Below the pieces are notes generated by a model. It had not been told where the DNA came from and did not search any database. It saw nothing but the letters and a program-made list of their open reading frames with translations. DNA of 64,000 nt from Streptomyces sp. NBC_01775 (GTDB lineage Bacteria; Actinomycetota; Actinomycetes; Streptomycetales; Streptomycetaceae): assembly GCF_035917675.1 (NCBI RefSeq), contig NZ_CP109104.1:7316001-7380000 (forward strand). Direction: 5' to 3'. Within the stretch, counting starts at the first letter, position 1; every line of letters begins with the position of its first letter. The position numbers were made by a program, and so were the translations under genes. This document shows positions 17,877 to 29,000 of this stretch, in pieces.

Positions 17877-18482
17877 TCAGAAGAGCGGCTCCGGCAGCAC
17901 CCCCTCCAGCGTCAGCAGCGTGCGCTTGGTCTCCAGACCGCCCCCGAAGCCGCCTATGCCGCCTGAGCTCTCCAGGACGCGGTGGCAGGGGACGACGACC
18001 GGCAGCGGGTTGGCCCCCATGGCGACGCCCACCGCGCGGGCCGCGCCGGGCTCCCCGACCCGGACGGCGAGATCCTGATATCCGACGGTCGTGCCGTACG
18101 GCACCGATTCGGCCAGCTCGCGCAGCACCCGCTCGTGGAACCCGCCGGTCAGCGACCAGTCCAGCGGGACCGTGAAGGGGACGGCCGCCCCGTCGAAGTA
18201 GCCGGTCAGCTCTCTTCCCACGCTGTCCAGGTGCGCGGCGGGCGACGAGGGCGGGGCCTCGGCGGGTGCCGCCCCGTCGAGGGGTGAGGTGTCTTCGAAG
18301 CGGCCCGAGAGCCGCGCGAGGGCCTGGTCGAGAACGTGTCCCCGCGCATGGAAGACGACGTTGACCAGACCCTCTCCGGTGGCCGCCAGCAGCAGCGGGC
18401 CGATGGGGGTGTCCCGCACCGTCCAGGCGCAGGACACCGCACCGGGCGTCTCGTTCACCGGCTCCACCGGCGCGTCAGTCAT
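17877..18482 (-). CDS. ogt: Methylated-DNA--[protein]-cysteine S-methyltransferase
   Basis: The protein is 201 aa and carries the active-site motif [10 protein letters not shown] with acceptor Cys166. It would repair O6-alkylguanine by moving the alkyl group to that cysteine in a suicide reaction. The helix-turn-helix that inserts the recognition Arg is present ([21 protein letters not shown]), and the C-terminus keeps [14 protein letters not shown]. The N-terminal domain contains a low-complexity Ala/Pro insert near residues 70-85. The start is ATG 18482. The gene stands close to the uvr repair genes but is not in an operon with them. The name ogt follows the usual choice for the one-domain enzyme. 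Confidence 0.9.
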   Translation of the reverse strand: MTDAPVEPVNETPGAVSCAWTVRDTPIGPLLLAATGEGLVNVVFHARGHVLDQALARLSGRFEDTSPLDGAAPAEAPPSSPAAHLDSVGRELTGYFDGAAVPFTVPLDWSLTGGFHERVLRELAESVPYGTTVGYQDLAVRVGEPGAARAVGVAMGANPLPVVVPCHRVLESSGGIGGFGGGLETKRTLLTLEGVLPEPLF

Positions 18483-18533
18483 ACCCGCAGACTAGAGCGG
18501 GCCACTGACAGCGCCGGCTCGGCTCGTCGGGGC

Positions 18534-19490
18534 TCAGTTCGCCGGGGCCGCGGAGTCCTTCGCCGCGTCCCGGACCACGTCCGGCTTGTTGGAGATGATG
18601 CCGTCCACACCCGCCCCGGCGACCTTCTTCGCGGTCTCCGCGTCGTTCACCGTCCAGGTGAACACCTCCAGCCGGCGGTGGTGGGGGCCCTTGACGTCGT
18701 GGACGGCGTCCACGTACTCCTTGCTGACGTCGGTGTGGGTCGGGTTTATCTGGTCCGCGAACTTCGCGTAGGACTCCAGCTCGCTCACCTTCGGCGTGCC
18801 CAGGAAGCCCGTCTTGACCTCGGGCTTGTCCTGGTGGACCGCCGCGACGGCGTCGGCGTTGAAGCTCTGGATTATCAGCTTGTTCTTGGTGTGGTGCCGG
18901 TTGAGCCAGCCCTTCTGCCGCAGCTCGCCGAGCGTCTGGCGCTCGATGCCCGGGTAGAGCTCGGGTGCTTTCAGCTCCAGGAGCAGCTCCTGGCCGTTCT
19001 TGGTGACCCGCGCGAGGTACTCGTCCAGGGTGGGGATCTTCTCGCCCTCGAATTCCTTGCTGAACCAGCTCCCGGCGTCCAGCGACTTGATCTCCTTGGC
19101 CGTGAAGTCGGAGACGTTCCAGGGGGCGCGGTCGGGGAAGCGCTGTTCGACGTCCGTCGTACGGGAGAGCGTCGTGTCGTGTATGACGACCAGCTCGCCG
19201 TCCTTGGTGCGCTGCACATCGTTCTCGACCCACTCGATGCCGAGCTGGCGGGCCTTGTCGACGGCGGCGAGCGTGTTCTCCGGCGCGTAGGCGGACGCTC
19301 CCCGGTGCGCCACCGGGAGGGGGTCGCGCTGGGCTGTGCCGGCCGCCGCCCCCGGCGCCTGGCCGGATCTCGTCGGTGCCGCGGTGTTTTCGGCCGCCGT
19401 GGCGGTCGGGGTGACGGTGAGGAAGAGCGCGCTCATACCCAGCAGCGCACCGGCAGTGGTGGCGGTCGCAGTCAGTGGGCGTATCGACAT
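18534..19490 (-). CDS. Secreted glycerophosphodiester phosphodiesterase
   Basis: This 318-aa enzyme has an N-terminal signal peptide (hydrophobic core about 12-28, Ala-rich cleavage region near 30-33). The GDPD TIM barrel follows, with general acid/base His62-Arg63 in [13 protein letters not shown], metal ligands in [19 protein letters not shown], and LLLELKAPE for the third acidic ligand. It should hydrolyse glycerophosphodiesters outside the cell to glycerol-3-phosphate and an alcohol. The ending [13 protein letters not shown] is canonical. I chose ATG 19490, preceded by GAAGCGAGGAG; an upstream ATG at 19556 would add 22 residues before the signal peptide. It is divergent from uvrB. Confidence 0.9.
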   Translation of the reverse strand: MSIRPLTATATTAGALLGMSALFLTVTPTATAAENTAAPTRSGQAPGAAAGTAQRDPLPVAHRGASAYAPENTLAAVDKARQLGIEWVENDVQRTKDGELVVIHDTTLSRTTDVEQRFPDRAPWNVSDFTAKEIKSLDAGSWFSKEFEGEKIPTLDEYLARVTKNGQELLLELKAPELYPGIERQTLGELRQKGWLNRHHTKNKLIIQSFNADAVAAVHQDKPEVKTGFLGTPKVSELESYAKFADQINPTHTDVSKEYVDAVHDVKGPHHRRLEVFTWTVNDAETAKKVAGAGVDGIISNKPDVVRDAAKDSAAPAN

Positions 19491-19667
19491 GCGGGACTCC
19501 TCGCTTCTGTCTGTGCACGGACTGCGATGACAGTTCCCGATGCGCAATACAAACAAGCGGGGGCAAAGTGGCGCGGAGCTGAACGCGGAACGTCCGAGCC
19601 GCTGACCTGCGGCAGGACAAAATGGCGGTTATCTGCCACCCGGGGATTGTTTGGGCGTGGACGCCCA

Positions 19668-19690
19668 TTGTCAGTGGTGAGTCGTACGGT
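19668..19690 (+). promoter_or_regulatory. RecA-NDp-type DNA-damage promoter of uvrB, probably giving a leaderless mRNA
   Basis: TTGTCAGTG (19668-19676), an 8-bp spacer and TACGGT (19685-19690) match exactly the actinobacterial RecA-NDp consensus TTGTCRGTG-N8-TANNNT. This is the LexA-independent damage promoter, which needs PafBC in mycobacteria. Only 7 nt separate the -10 from ATG 19698 and no Shine-Dalgarno is present, so transcription probably begins at or next to the start codon. Confidence 0.8.
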
Positions 19691-19697
19691 GGTTTGC

Positions 19698-21818
<2,121 letters not shown>

Positions 21819-21972
21819 CGCACTGGCAGGCGAGGGGCCGCCAGACCTGCGGAGTGTTGCAAGAACGACACAAAGAAGTCGCCGCCCGACCTGGCCGTCA
21901 CCCGTCTTGCGTAGGGTTCTGCGCGTGGTGGCCGCCGGTCCGTGGCGGTCACGCTGTCGAGAGGGGACGCAC

Positions 21973-22551
21973 GTGTCGGTCAACTTGTCCAAGGGCCAGG
22001 CGATCAGCCTCCAGAAGAGTGACGGAGGCACCCTGACCGCCGTACGGATGGGGCTCGGCTGGCAGGCCGCACCGCGCCGGGGGCTCTTCGGGAAGCGCAC
22101 CAAGGAGATCGACCTCGACGCCTCGGCGGTGCTCTTCGCCGACAAGCAGCCGGTCGACGTCGTCTTCTTCCGTCACCTGGTCAGCGACGACGGCTCCGTC
22201 AAGCACACCGGCGACAACCTGGTGGGCGGCGCGGGCCAGGGCGGCGACGACGAGGCGATCATGGTCGACCTCCAGCGCGTCCCCGTCCACATCGACCAGA
22301 TCGTCTTCACGGTCAACTCCTTCACCGGGCAGACCTTCGCCGAGGTCGAGAACGCCTTCTGCCGCATCGTGGATGAGACCAACGGTCAGGAGATCGCCCG
22401 CTACACCCTCACCGGCGGCGGCGACTACACGGCGCAGATCATGGCCAAGGTGCACCGCCAGGGCAGCGGCTGGCAGATGACAGCCATCGGCGACGCCGCC
22501 AACGGCCGCACCTTCCAGGACCTGATCCCGGTGATCCTGCCGAAGCTCTGA
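21973..22551 (+). CDS. terD: TerD-family stress/tellurium-resistance protein
   Basis: This 192-aa TerD-type protein starts at GTG 21973, directly followed by SVNLSKGQAISLQK, the normal family beginning, with GAGGGGAC before it. TerD proteins are cytosolic, bind calcium through conserved Asp residues (seen here in FRHLVSDDGSVKHTGDN), and take part in general stress and envelope-linked responses. The segment AAPRRGLFGKRTKEIDLDAS is characteristic of streptomycete TerD. A possible -10 TAGGGT lies at 21912-21917. The next gene also carries a TerD domain, and a TerC membrane protein follows, so the three form a small Ter cluster. Confidence 0.9.
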   Translation: MSVNLSKGQAISLQKSDGGTLTAVRMGLGWQAAPRRGLFGKRTKEIDLDASAVLFADKQPVDVVFFRHLVSDDGSVKHTGDNLVGGAGQGGDDEAIMVDLQRVPVHIDQIVFTVNSFTGQTFAEVENAFCRIVDETNGQEIARYTLTGGGDYTAQIMAKVHRQGSGWQMTAIGDAANGRTFQDLIPVILPKL

Positions 22552-22684
22552 GGCTGTGGGACGGGGCCGCGCGGGCCCCGAGGTGAGGTGAGTGACCGGC
22601 CCGGCCGTACGGACCGCGCGGGCCGCGACCGGCAGGGACCGACCTGCCGGTCCACAGAGGCAGTGCGACATGGGGGGCGCGAGA

Positions 22685-24673
22685 ATGACGGCCGAGCTGG
22701 TCAGGGGGCAAAACCACCTGCTGCCCGTGACCCGGGTGGAGATCCGGGTGTCGGCGGGCACCCCGGTCATCGCCGGGGCGACGCTCAACGACGAGCAGGG
22801 ACGGATGCGTGACACCGGATGGTTCGCACACCCGGCCGAGCCGCAGCTGCCCGGGCTTGAGGTCTCCCGCCAGGCCGCCGCAGTGCACCGCCTCGCCGTC
22901 GACCTGGCGGCGCTGCCCGAGGACGCGCACCGGGTCAACGTCCTGCTGGCCCTGCCCGCCGGAGTCGGCGGGCCCACCAGCTTCGCGGGGCTGGCCACGC
23001 CCTTCGTCGCCGTCACCGGCCTGGACGGTGAGGAGATCGCCAGCTACACCGTCGAAGGGCTGAGCGCCGAGTCCGCCGTCGTCACGCTGGAGCTGTACCG
23101 CAAGCAGGACGCGTGGAAGGTGCGCGCCGTCGGCCAGGGGTACGCCGAGGGGCTCGCCGCGATGCTCGGCGACCAGGGCCTGCCCGAGGCGCGGCAGCTC
23201 GCCGACGAGATCAACGAGGCTGTGGCCGCCGGAATGGCCCGCTCGATAGCGCCCCCGCCCGGACGGCCCACACGCCGTCCGGAAGGCTCCGCACAGCAGC
23301 AGGAGGCCGGCACGGCCACCGGCGTGAGCACGGCCGGTGCGACGAGCGCGGCGGGTGCGGCGGGCGCGGGCACGGCCCCCGTCGGCGGCACGGCCGCCGG
23401 CCCTCCGGGTCCGGCCGCTACCCCGAGCCCGGCCGCCGGCAACCAGACCCCGGCCCCGGCCGGCGGCCCGGTCAACTACCAGCACCCGCGCCGCGCCGCC
23501 ACCCCGAAGCCCCAGCCCCAGCCCCAGCCGGACGGCGCCGAGGGGCAGCCCGTCGCCGGGGACGCGCCCGGCTGGTCGATGGAGGAGCGGCTCTACAACC
23601 AGGTGTGGGGCATGTTCGAGGACCTCGCCCGCACCGTCGCGGCCTACCGCTCCGCCGTCGACTTCGCCGACTCCCGGATGGAGCGCGAGCTGGAGAAGGT
23701 GCTGGACGACCCGCGCACCCGCGTCGGCCCCGTGGCCGACGCGGCCCGCAGCGAGGCCAGGGCCAAGCACAGCAGCCTTGTCGCGCAGGCACAGACTGTG
23801 CTCGACCGGGACATCGACCAGCTGGTGGCCGAATCGCAGGTGGTCGAGCCCGCGCTCCCGCCCGCGCTGGCCCGCTGGGACAACCCCGTCTGGCAGGCGT
23901 ACCAGCCGCCCACCGAGCGCCCGATGGCCCTGCGTGTGGGCGACCTCAGCCTTCCGGAGGGCTCGGGGCTGCGCATCCCCATGCTGTTGCGGCTCCCGCT
24001 GGACCGTGGCCTGTGGATCGACAGCGGACGCTCCTCCGGCAGCGAGGGCCTCGCCCATGGCGACGAGGTGCGGCAGCTCGCGGCGCAGACGGCGACGGCG
24101 CTGGCGGCCCGCCTTATCGCCGTTCATCCGGCGGGCGAGTTCTCGGTGCACGTCATCGACCCGGCGGGCTCGGCATCCGGTGCGCTCGCCCCGCTGGTGG
24201 AATCCGGTGCGCTGCACGAGCCTCCCGCCGTGGGAGCGGCGGGTGTCTCCGCCGTGCTGGAGCGGCTGACCCAGCGCGTGGACCTGGTGCAGATGGCTGT
24301 GCGCAGCGGCGCCACCGACGCCCTGCCCGACGACCTCGACATCGGCGACCAGCTGCTGATCGTCCACGACTTCCCGCACGGCTTCGACGACCGCGCCGTC
24401 ACCCAGCTCCGTTACTTGGCGGACGAGGGCCCCTCGGTCGGGGTGGGTCTGATGATGGTCGCGGACCGCGACGAGGCCCGCGGGTACGGGCCCGTGCTCG
24501 ACCCCCTGTGGCGCTCCCTGATGCGGCTGACGCCGGTGCCCGACGACCACCTGGCCGACCCCTGGGTCGGGCACGCGTGGACGTACGAGCCGCCGCTGGC
24601 GCCCAGCGGCAGCCAGGTGCTGCCGCTGGTGCTGCGCCGGATCGTGGCCGCGCGCCAGTCCTACGGGGGCTGA
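22685..24673 (+). CDS. TerD-domain protein fused to an FtsK/SpoIIIE-like domain lacking a P-loop
   Basis: The 662-aa protein has three parts. Residues 1-165 are a TerD-type domain (LVRGQNHLLPVTRVEIRVS; later VTLELYRKQDAWKVRAVGQG). Residues about 190-300 are a disordered Ala/Pro/Gly-rich linker. Residues about 300-660 begin with a helical stalk (SMEERLYNQVWGMFEDLART) and continue into a domain that reads like an FtsK/SpoIIIE ATPase (ALRVGDLSLP, LLLRLPLDRGLWIDSG, later FSVHVIDPAGS, VSAVLERLTQRVDL). Where a Walker A loop is expected the sequence is GRSSGSEGLAHGDE with no GK[ST], so ATP hydrolysis is doubtful. The start is ATG 22685; an earlier frame opening at 22592 is less TerD-like. Function is inferred only as part of the Ter stress system. 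Confidence 0.75.
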   Translation: MTAELVRGQNHLLPVTRVEIRVSAGTPVIAGATLNDEQGRMRDTGWFAHPAEPQLPGLEVSRQAAAVHRLAVDLAALPEDAHRVNVLLALPAGVGGPTSFAGLATPFVAVTGLDGEEIASYTVEGLSAESAVVTLELYRKQDAWKVRAVGQGYAEGLAAMLGDQGLPEARQLADEINEAVAAGMARSIAPPPGRPTRRPEGSAQQQEAGTATGVSTAGATSAAGAAGAGTAPVGGTAAGPPGPAATPSPAAGNQTPAPAGGPVNYQHPRRAATPKPQPQPQPDGAEGQPVAGDAPGWSMEERLYNQVWGMFEDLARTVAAYRSAVDFADSRMERELEKVLDDPRTRVGPVADAARSEARAKHSSLVAQAQTVLDRDIDQLVAESQVVEPALPPALARWDNPVWQAYQPPTERPMALRVGDLSLPEGSGLRIPMLLRLPLDRGLWIDSGRSSGSEGLAHGDEVRQLAAQTATALAARLIAVHPAGEFSVHVIDPAGSASGALAPLVESGALHEPPAVGAAGVSAVLERLTQRVDLVQMAVRSGATDALPDDLDIGDQLLIVHDFPHGFDDRAVTQLRYLADEGPSVGVGLMMVADRDEARGYGPVLDPLWRSLMRLTPVPDDHLADPWVGHAWTYEPPLAPSGSQVLPLVLRRIVAARQSYGG

Positions 24674-24739
24674 GTTCCGCCCGAACGTCTTGTTCCCCGG
24701 GGCCGCTCGGGCCGTCGGTCCACGTCCTGGACGCTCACT

Positions 24740-24767
24740 TTGCCTTTATATGGGATTGCTTTACTCT
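24740..24767 (+). promoter_or_regulatory. Promoter driving the Mn2+ riboswitch and terC
   Basis: TTGCCT at 24740-24745 and TACTCT at 24762-24767 are separated by 16 bp in an unusually AT-rich patch for this genome. The expected start point, near 24774, is just before the first base of riboswitch stem P1 (24777). Confidence 0.55.
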
Positions 24768-24776
24768 TTCTTTCAA

Positions 24777-24918
24777 CGGAGGGGAGTATTCCCAGCCACG
24801 CGGTGACCCCGTCAGTACGGACCGGCAGGACGGTCCCGGGGCGCCGGCCCGGTCCGCCTTGGGCGGCGAGACCAGGGTGGAAGAGACCTCCGGCCCATGC
24901 TCGTAGCCAAGCCGGAGG
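24777..24918 (+). promoter_or_regulatory. yybP-ykoY (Mn2+-sensing) riboswitch with Shine-Dalgarno switch
   Basis: The class hallmarks are present: GGGGAGUA after the 5' P1 strand (24781-24788), a GUCA/CCGGC middle region, and GAGACC before the 3' P1 strand (24883-24888). P1 is CGGAGG (24777-24782) with CCUCCG (24887-24892). The same 3' strand, CCUCCGG (24887-24893), is also the exact complement of CCGGAGG (24912-24918), which is the ribosome-binding site of terC. So without metal the ribosome-binding site is sequestered, and with metal P1 forms and frees it. This class senses Mn2+ and commonly precedes TerC-family genes, as it does here. Confidence 0.85.
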
Positions 24919-24923
24919 ATTTT

Positions 24924-26006
24924 GTGGACGTCTCCATGACCATCTGGGCGCTGACCATCGTCGGTCTCTGCGCCCTCATCGCCGCCGACTTCTTCATCGG
25001 TGGCCGAAAACCGCATGACGTCTCCCTCAAGGAGGCGGGGATCTGGACCACCGTCTGGGTCGTGCTGGCCGCGCTCTTCGGAGTCGGCCTGCTGCTCACC
25101 GGCAACGGCCAAGCGTCCGGCGAGTTCTTCGCGGGCTTCATCACGGAGAAGTCGCTCAGCGTCGACAACCTGTTCGTCTTCGTCCTGATCATGGCGAAGT
25201 TCTCGGTGCCCTCGATCTACCAGCAGCGGGTGCTGATGGTGGGTGTCCTGATAGCGCTGGTGCTGCGCGGCATCTTCATCGCTGCGGGTGCCGCGATCAT
25301 CTCGAGCTTCTCGTGGGTCTTCTTCATCTTCGGCGCCTTCCTCATCTGGACCGCGTGGAAGCTGATCCAGGAGGCGCGCTCGAGCGAGGAAGACGAGGAC
25401 TGGGAGGAGAACCGCCTGCTGAAGGCGGTCGAGCGGCGCTTCCCGTCCACGGACAAGTACCACGGCACCAAGTTGTTCATCGTCGAGAACGGCAAGCGGC
25501 TGATGACGCCGATGCTGATCGTGATGCTCGCGATCGGCACGACGGACCTCCTGTTCGCGGTGGACTCCATCCCCGCGATCTTCGGCCTGACCCAGGACCC
25601 GTACATCGTCTTCACCGCGAACGCCTTCGCGCTGATGGGCCTGCGTCAGCTGTACTTCCTCATCGGCGGTCTGCTGAAGAAGCTGGTCCACCTGTCCTAC
25701 GGGCTCTCGGTGATCCTCGGCTTCATCGGCGTCAAACTGGTGCTGCACGCGCTGCACGAGACGGGAGTGCACGTCCCGGTGGTCAGCATCCCGGTCTCGC
25801 TCGGCGTCATCTGCGCCGTGCTGGTCGTCACCACCATCACCTCGTTGATGGCCTCCAAGAAGCAGGAGTCCCAGCAGGCCCAGGAGCAGCAGGAGACCGC
25901 CGGCGAGGAGCAGGACGCCGACGCCGGAAGTGACGCCAACTCCGGAAGTGACGCCGACACCGGAAGCGAGGCCGGCGCCGGACGCAAGGCCGACGTCGAC
26001 TCCTGA
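24924..26006 (+). CDS. TerC-family integral membrane protein, probable manganese exporter
   Basis: The 360-aa protein has about nine membrane helices. The TerC signatures LSVDNLFVFVLI and TTDLLFAVDSIPAIFGLTQ each place acidic residues inside the membrane, as in the LysE/TerC superfamily. Members under Mn2+ riboswitches (Alx, MntP-like partners) act in manganese efflux or metallation of exported proteins. I start it at GTG 24924, 5 nt after GGAGG; an ATG at 24897 would lie between the riboswitch and its ribosome-binding site and is unlikely. The C-terminal 45 residues are a Gln/Glu/Ala/Asp-rich tail with repeats of GSDA. A 16-bp bidirectional hairpin follows the stop. Confidence 0.92.
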   Translation: MDVSMTIWALTIVGLCALIAADFFIGGRKPHDVSLKEAGIWTTVWVVLAALFGVGLLLTGNGQASGEFFAGFITEKSLSVDNLFVFVLIMAKFSVPSIYQQRVLMVGVLIALVLRGIFIAAGAAIISSFSWVFFIFGAFLIWTAWKLIQEARSSEEDEDWEENRLLKAVERRFPSTDKYHGTKLFIVENGKRLMTPMLIVMLAIGTTDLLFAVDSIPAIFGLTQDPYIVFTANAFALMGLRQLYFLIGGLLKKLVHLSYGLSVILGFIGVKLVLHALHETGVHVPVVSIPVSLGVICAVLVVTTITSLMASKKQESQQAQEQQETAGEEQDADAGSDANSGSDADTGSEAGAGRKADVDS

Positions 26007-26017
26007 GCGCCCCGCAC

Positions 26018-26066
26018 CTCCCGGCCCCGCCCCGCCACTCCTTCCGGTAGGGGGCGGGGCCGGGAG
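26018..26066. terminator. Bidirectional hairpin terminator between terC and the convergent gene
   Basis: CTCCCGGCCCCGCCCC at 26018-26033 pairs perfectly with 26051-26066, a 16-bp stem with a 17-nt loop, placed between two convergent stop codons. There is no T-run, as usual in Streptomyces. Confidence 0.85.
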
Positions 26067-26079
26067 TCCGTCGACGGCG

Positions 26080-29000
26080 TCAGCGGGCGACGGTCACCTC
26101 GCGGGCGGCGCGGGTCCCGTTGACGGTCACCGAAAGTGTGACCTTCCCGGGTCTGTTGCCCGAGAGGGTGCCGCTGTCCGGGTCGTACGACGCCACACAG
26201 CGCCCCCTGGGCACCGTGCCCTTCACACACAGCCCCGGTGAGCCGGGCCAGTCGGCGCTCACCGGCCAGTCCACCGGGATGCGCCGGGCATCGGACCCGG
26301 TGCCCTGCGTCACCGTCGCCGAGGCCTCGGCCCGGCCGCCCACCCGGATACGCGCGGGCGCCTCCATCGACAGCCCGTCCACATGGGCGCGGGTCTGCAC
26401 GGAGATCCAGTCGCCGTCACGCGGCGGCCTGCCCGCGTCGATGCCCAGCAGGGACCACCCGGTGAAGCCGCCCTCGTCCGGCGGTGAGGCGGGCGCCTTG
26501 CCCGAGTTGCCGTTCACCAGATACGGGACGCCGTCCACGCGGGAGGCGTCGAAGACCCCGACATGGCTGCCGACCAGCACCGCGCCCTTGCCGGTGCGGG
26601 AGCGGAAGCCGGCCAGCCAGTCCTCCAGCAGATCGGCCTCCCGGCGGTCGGTGAGCCTGCTGGCCTGCTGCGCTGTCGGGTCGCGTGGCGGCACATGCTG
26701 GATGACGGCCACGGAGCTGACGCCGCTGTCCTTGGCGGCGTCGTCCAACTGCCGCCGCAGCTCCCGGAACTGCTCGTATCCGCCGCCCCGCACCGTCAGC
26801 GAGGAGGTGTCCAGCGTGATGAAGCGGGTGCCCCGGTGGTCGAAGGTGCGCCGGGCCGGGCCGAACTCGTTGACGAAGTTGCTGATGGAGCCGCCCATCA
26901 CCTCGTGGTTGCCCGGCACGTAGTACCAGTCGACGGCATCACCCAGCTCCTCCGTCAGCACTTTGCGGGCGAACTTCAGATCCTCCGGCGAGCCCTCGTC
27001 GACCAGGTCCCCGTTGACGACGAGGAAGTCCGGCCGCGCGGCGCGGATCTCCCGCAGCGTGCGGCGCGCCTGGCGCACGAGGTCGCTGTCCGGGGCGCGC
27101 GCCACGAACTGGGCGTCCGACATCACGGCGAACCGCCAGTCGCGCCCCGCCGTGTCCGAGGCCGTGGAGATCAGCGGATCGTGCGGGCGCCCGGCGGGCG
27201 GCAGGTCCACATCCGGCGGGGTGCGCGCCACCAGTTCGTCCAGTACCACCTCGCCGGTGTACTGCGCGGTGGGGCGGGTCTCGGCGAGGTAGATGCGGTG
27301 CAGCTTGAGGGGATAGGCGACGCCGTCCGGCACCTCGAAGGTGATCTGCCGCCAGTCCCGCCAGTCGATCACAGGGCCGCGCAGCACCTGGTCGGTACCC
27401 ACGGCGTCCTTGAGATGGAGGGAGGGCCAGGCGCCGGAGCCGTCGCCTCTTATCCACATGGTGAAGCTCTTCGGCTGCCCGGCGACGCCGCGCGCCGAGG
27501 GCGGGTTGACGTAGGCGGCGCGGGTGGCCGTCGACTGGGTGAAGTCGTAGCCGAGCTTGAGGCCGCCGCCCTCCTTGCCCGAAGGCTCGGGGGTGACCGA
27601 GCCGGTGGCGCGGGCCGCGCTGAAGGTCCATCCGGACGCGTCGTCGAAGTCCGCGACCTTCTGCTCGCGCAGGCCGACGGTCAGGGCGAGGTGCGTGGTG
27701 CGGCCGTCCACCGTGACGGTCAGGACCCCGGAAGCGGACTCCTGCCCCGGGCGGGCCTTGACCGTGAACGCGCCGGTGGCGGCGTCCTTGTCCGGGGTGA
27801 CCTCGAAGTGCGAACGGTCGTAGTCCAGCCGCGCGTCCGAGGGCTCCACCGGAGCGCTGTTCCCCTGCGCGTCGTAGCCGACCAGGCCGAACGAGGCCGT
27901 CGCGCCGCTGTCCTGGAGCCCGACCCGGTCGGTGGTGGGCCGGACCCGTGCCAGCCTCCCGAGCACCTTCAGCTCCGTCGCTCCCTTGGCCGGCCCGCTG
28001 CGCGCCATGACTTTGGTGCTGCCGGTGCGGTGCGCGTGGAAGACGCCGCTCGCGTCGCTCCGGCCAACGGCAGGCCGGGTCGAGACCCATCCGGGGCGGG
28101 GCGCTCCGGTGGCGGGGCCGTAGGTCTCGTCGTATCCGGCGGCGGTCAGTTTTCTGGTGAGCCCGGGGAAGACGCGCTCCGGATGCCCGCCCGGAACGTT
28201 GTCGGCGGTAGGGGCCTTCTCCGGGTCGGTCGCCGTTTTCACCCGGAATCCGGACAGCCGCCCCGATCCCTCGGGTGCCGTCAGCGCCAGCCCGTTGGGA
28301 ACCTCCCGCTCCTCGCCGTCGGAGGGCGAGTTCTCCAGGCGCAGCCCGTCGGAGCCCGGCTCGCGCGCCAGGAGCGTGGAGGAGCCGCCGCCGTCGAGGT
28401 TGAGGGCGTTGTAGGCGCCCAGCTTCTTCATCATCAAGGCCAGCTCGGTCAGCGTCACTCCGCCCGAGGACGCCTGCCGGCCGTCGACGGTGAGGACGTG
28501 CATGGTGCCGCCGTCCTTGGAGAAGCCGACCGCTGTGCGGGGAGCGGCCGGGTTGTTCGGCCGGCCTTCCCAGTCCTGCGCCGCGCCGTCCACCACCAGC
28601 AGTCCGCGTCCGCCGACTGCCGTACGGGGTACGGGCGAGCCGTCGTCGGTGCGTACGCGGTACTCCACCGACACCGGATCACCGGTGTGCAGCGCCGCCA
28701 GCCGCTCCGCGCCTTCGCCGCGCCCGAGCAAGACGGTCACTCCTTCGGGTACGGGTCCCTTGCCCGGCTTCTCGGACACGGAGGTCACCTTGCCGTCCTC
28801 GACGGTCACCTCTGTGGTGTCGGACGCCTGATCGACCGTCAGTTCGCGGTCGGCCTCGCCCCACTGCGCGTCGTACAGGCCGATGCCGTCTTCGGGGACG
28901 TTGGCGGCGTCGCGCCCGTCGAGCCGCACCGTGCCGCCGGGGAGGGTGAGCGTTCCCTCGAAGTACAGGTCCAGCACGCGGCCGGCCGCCTCGGGGCCGA

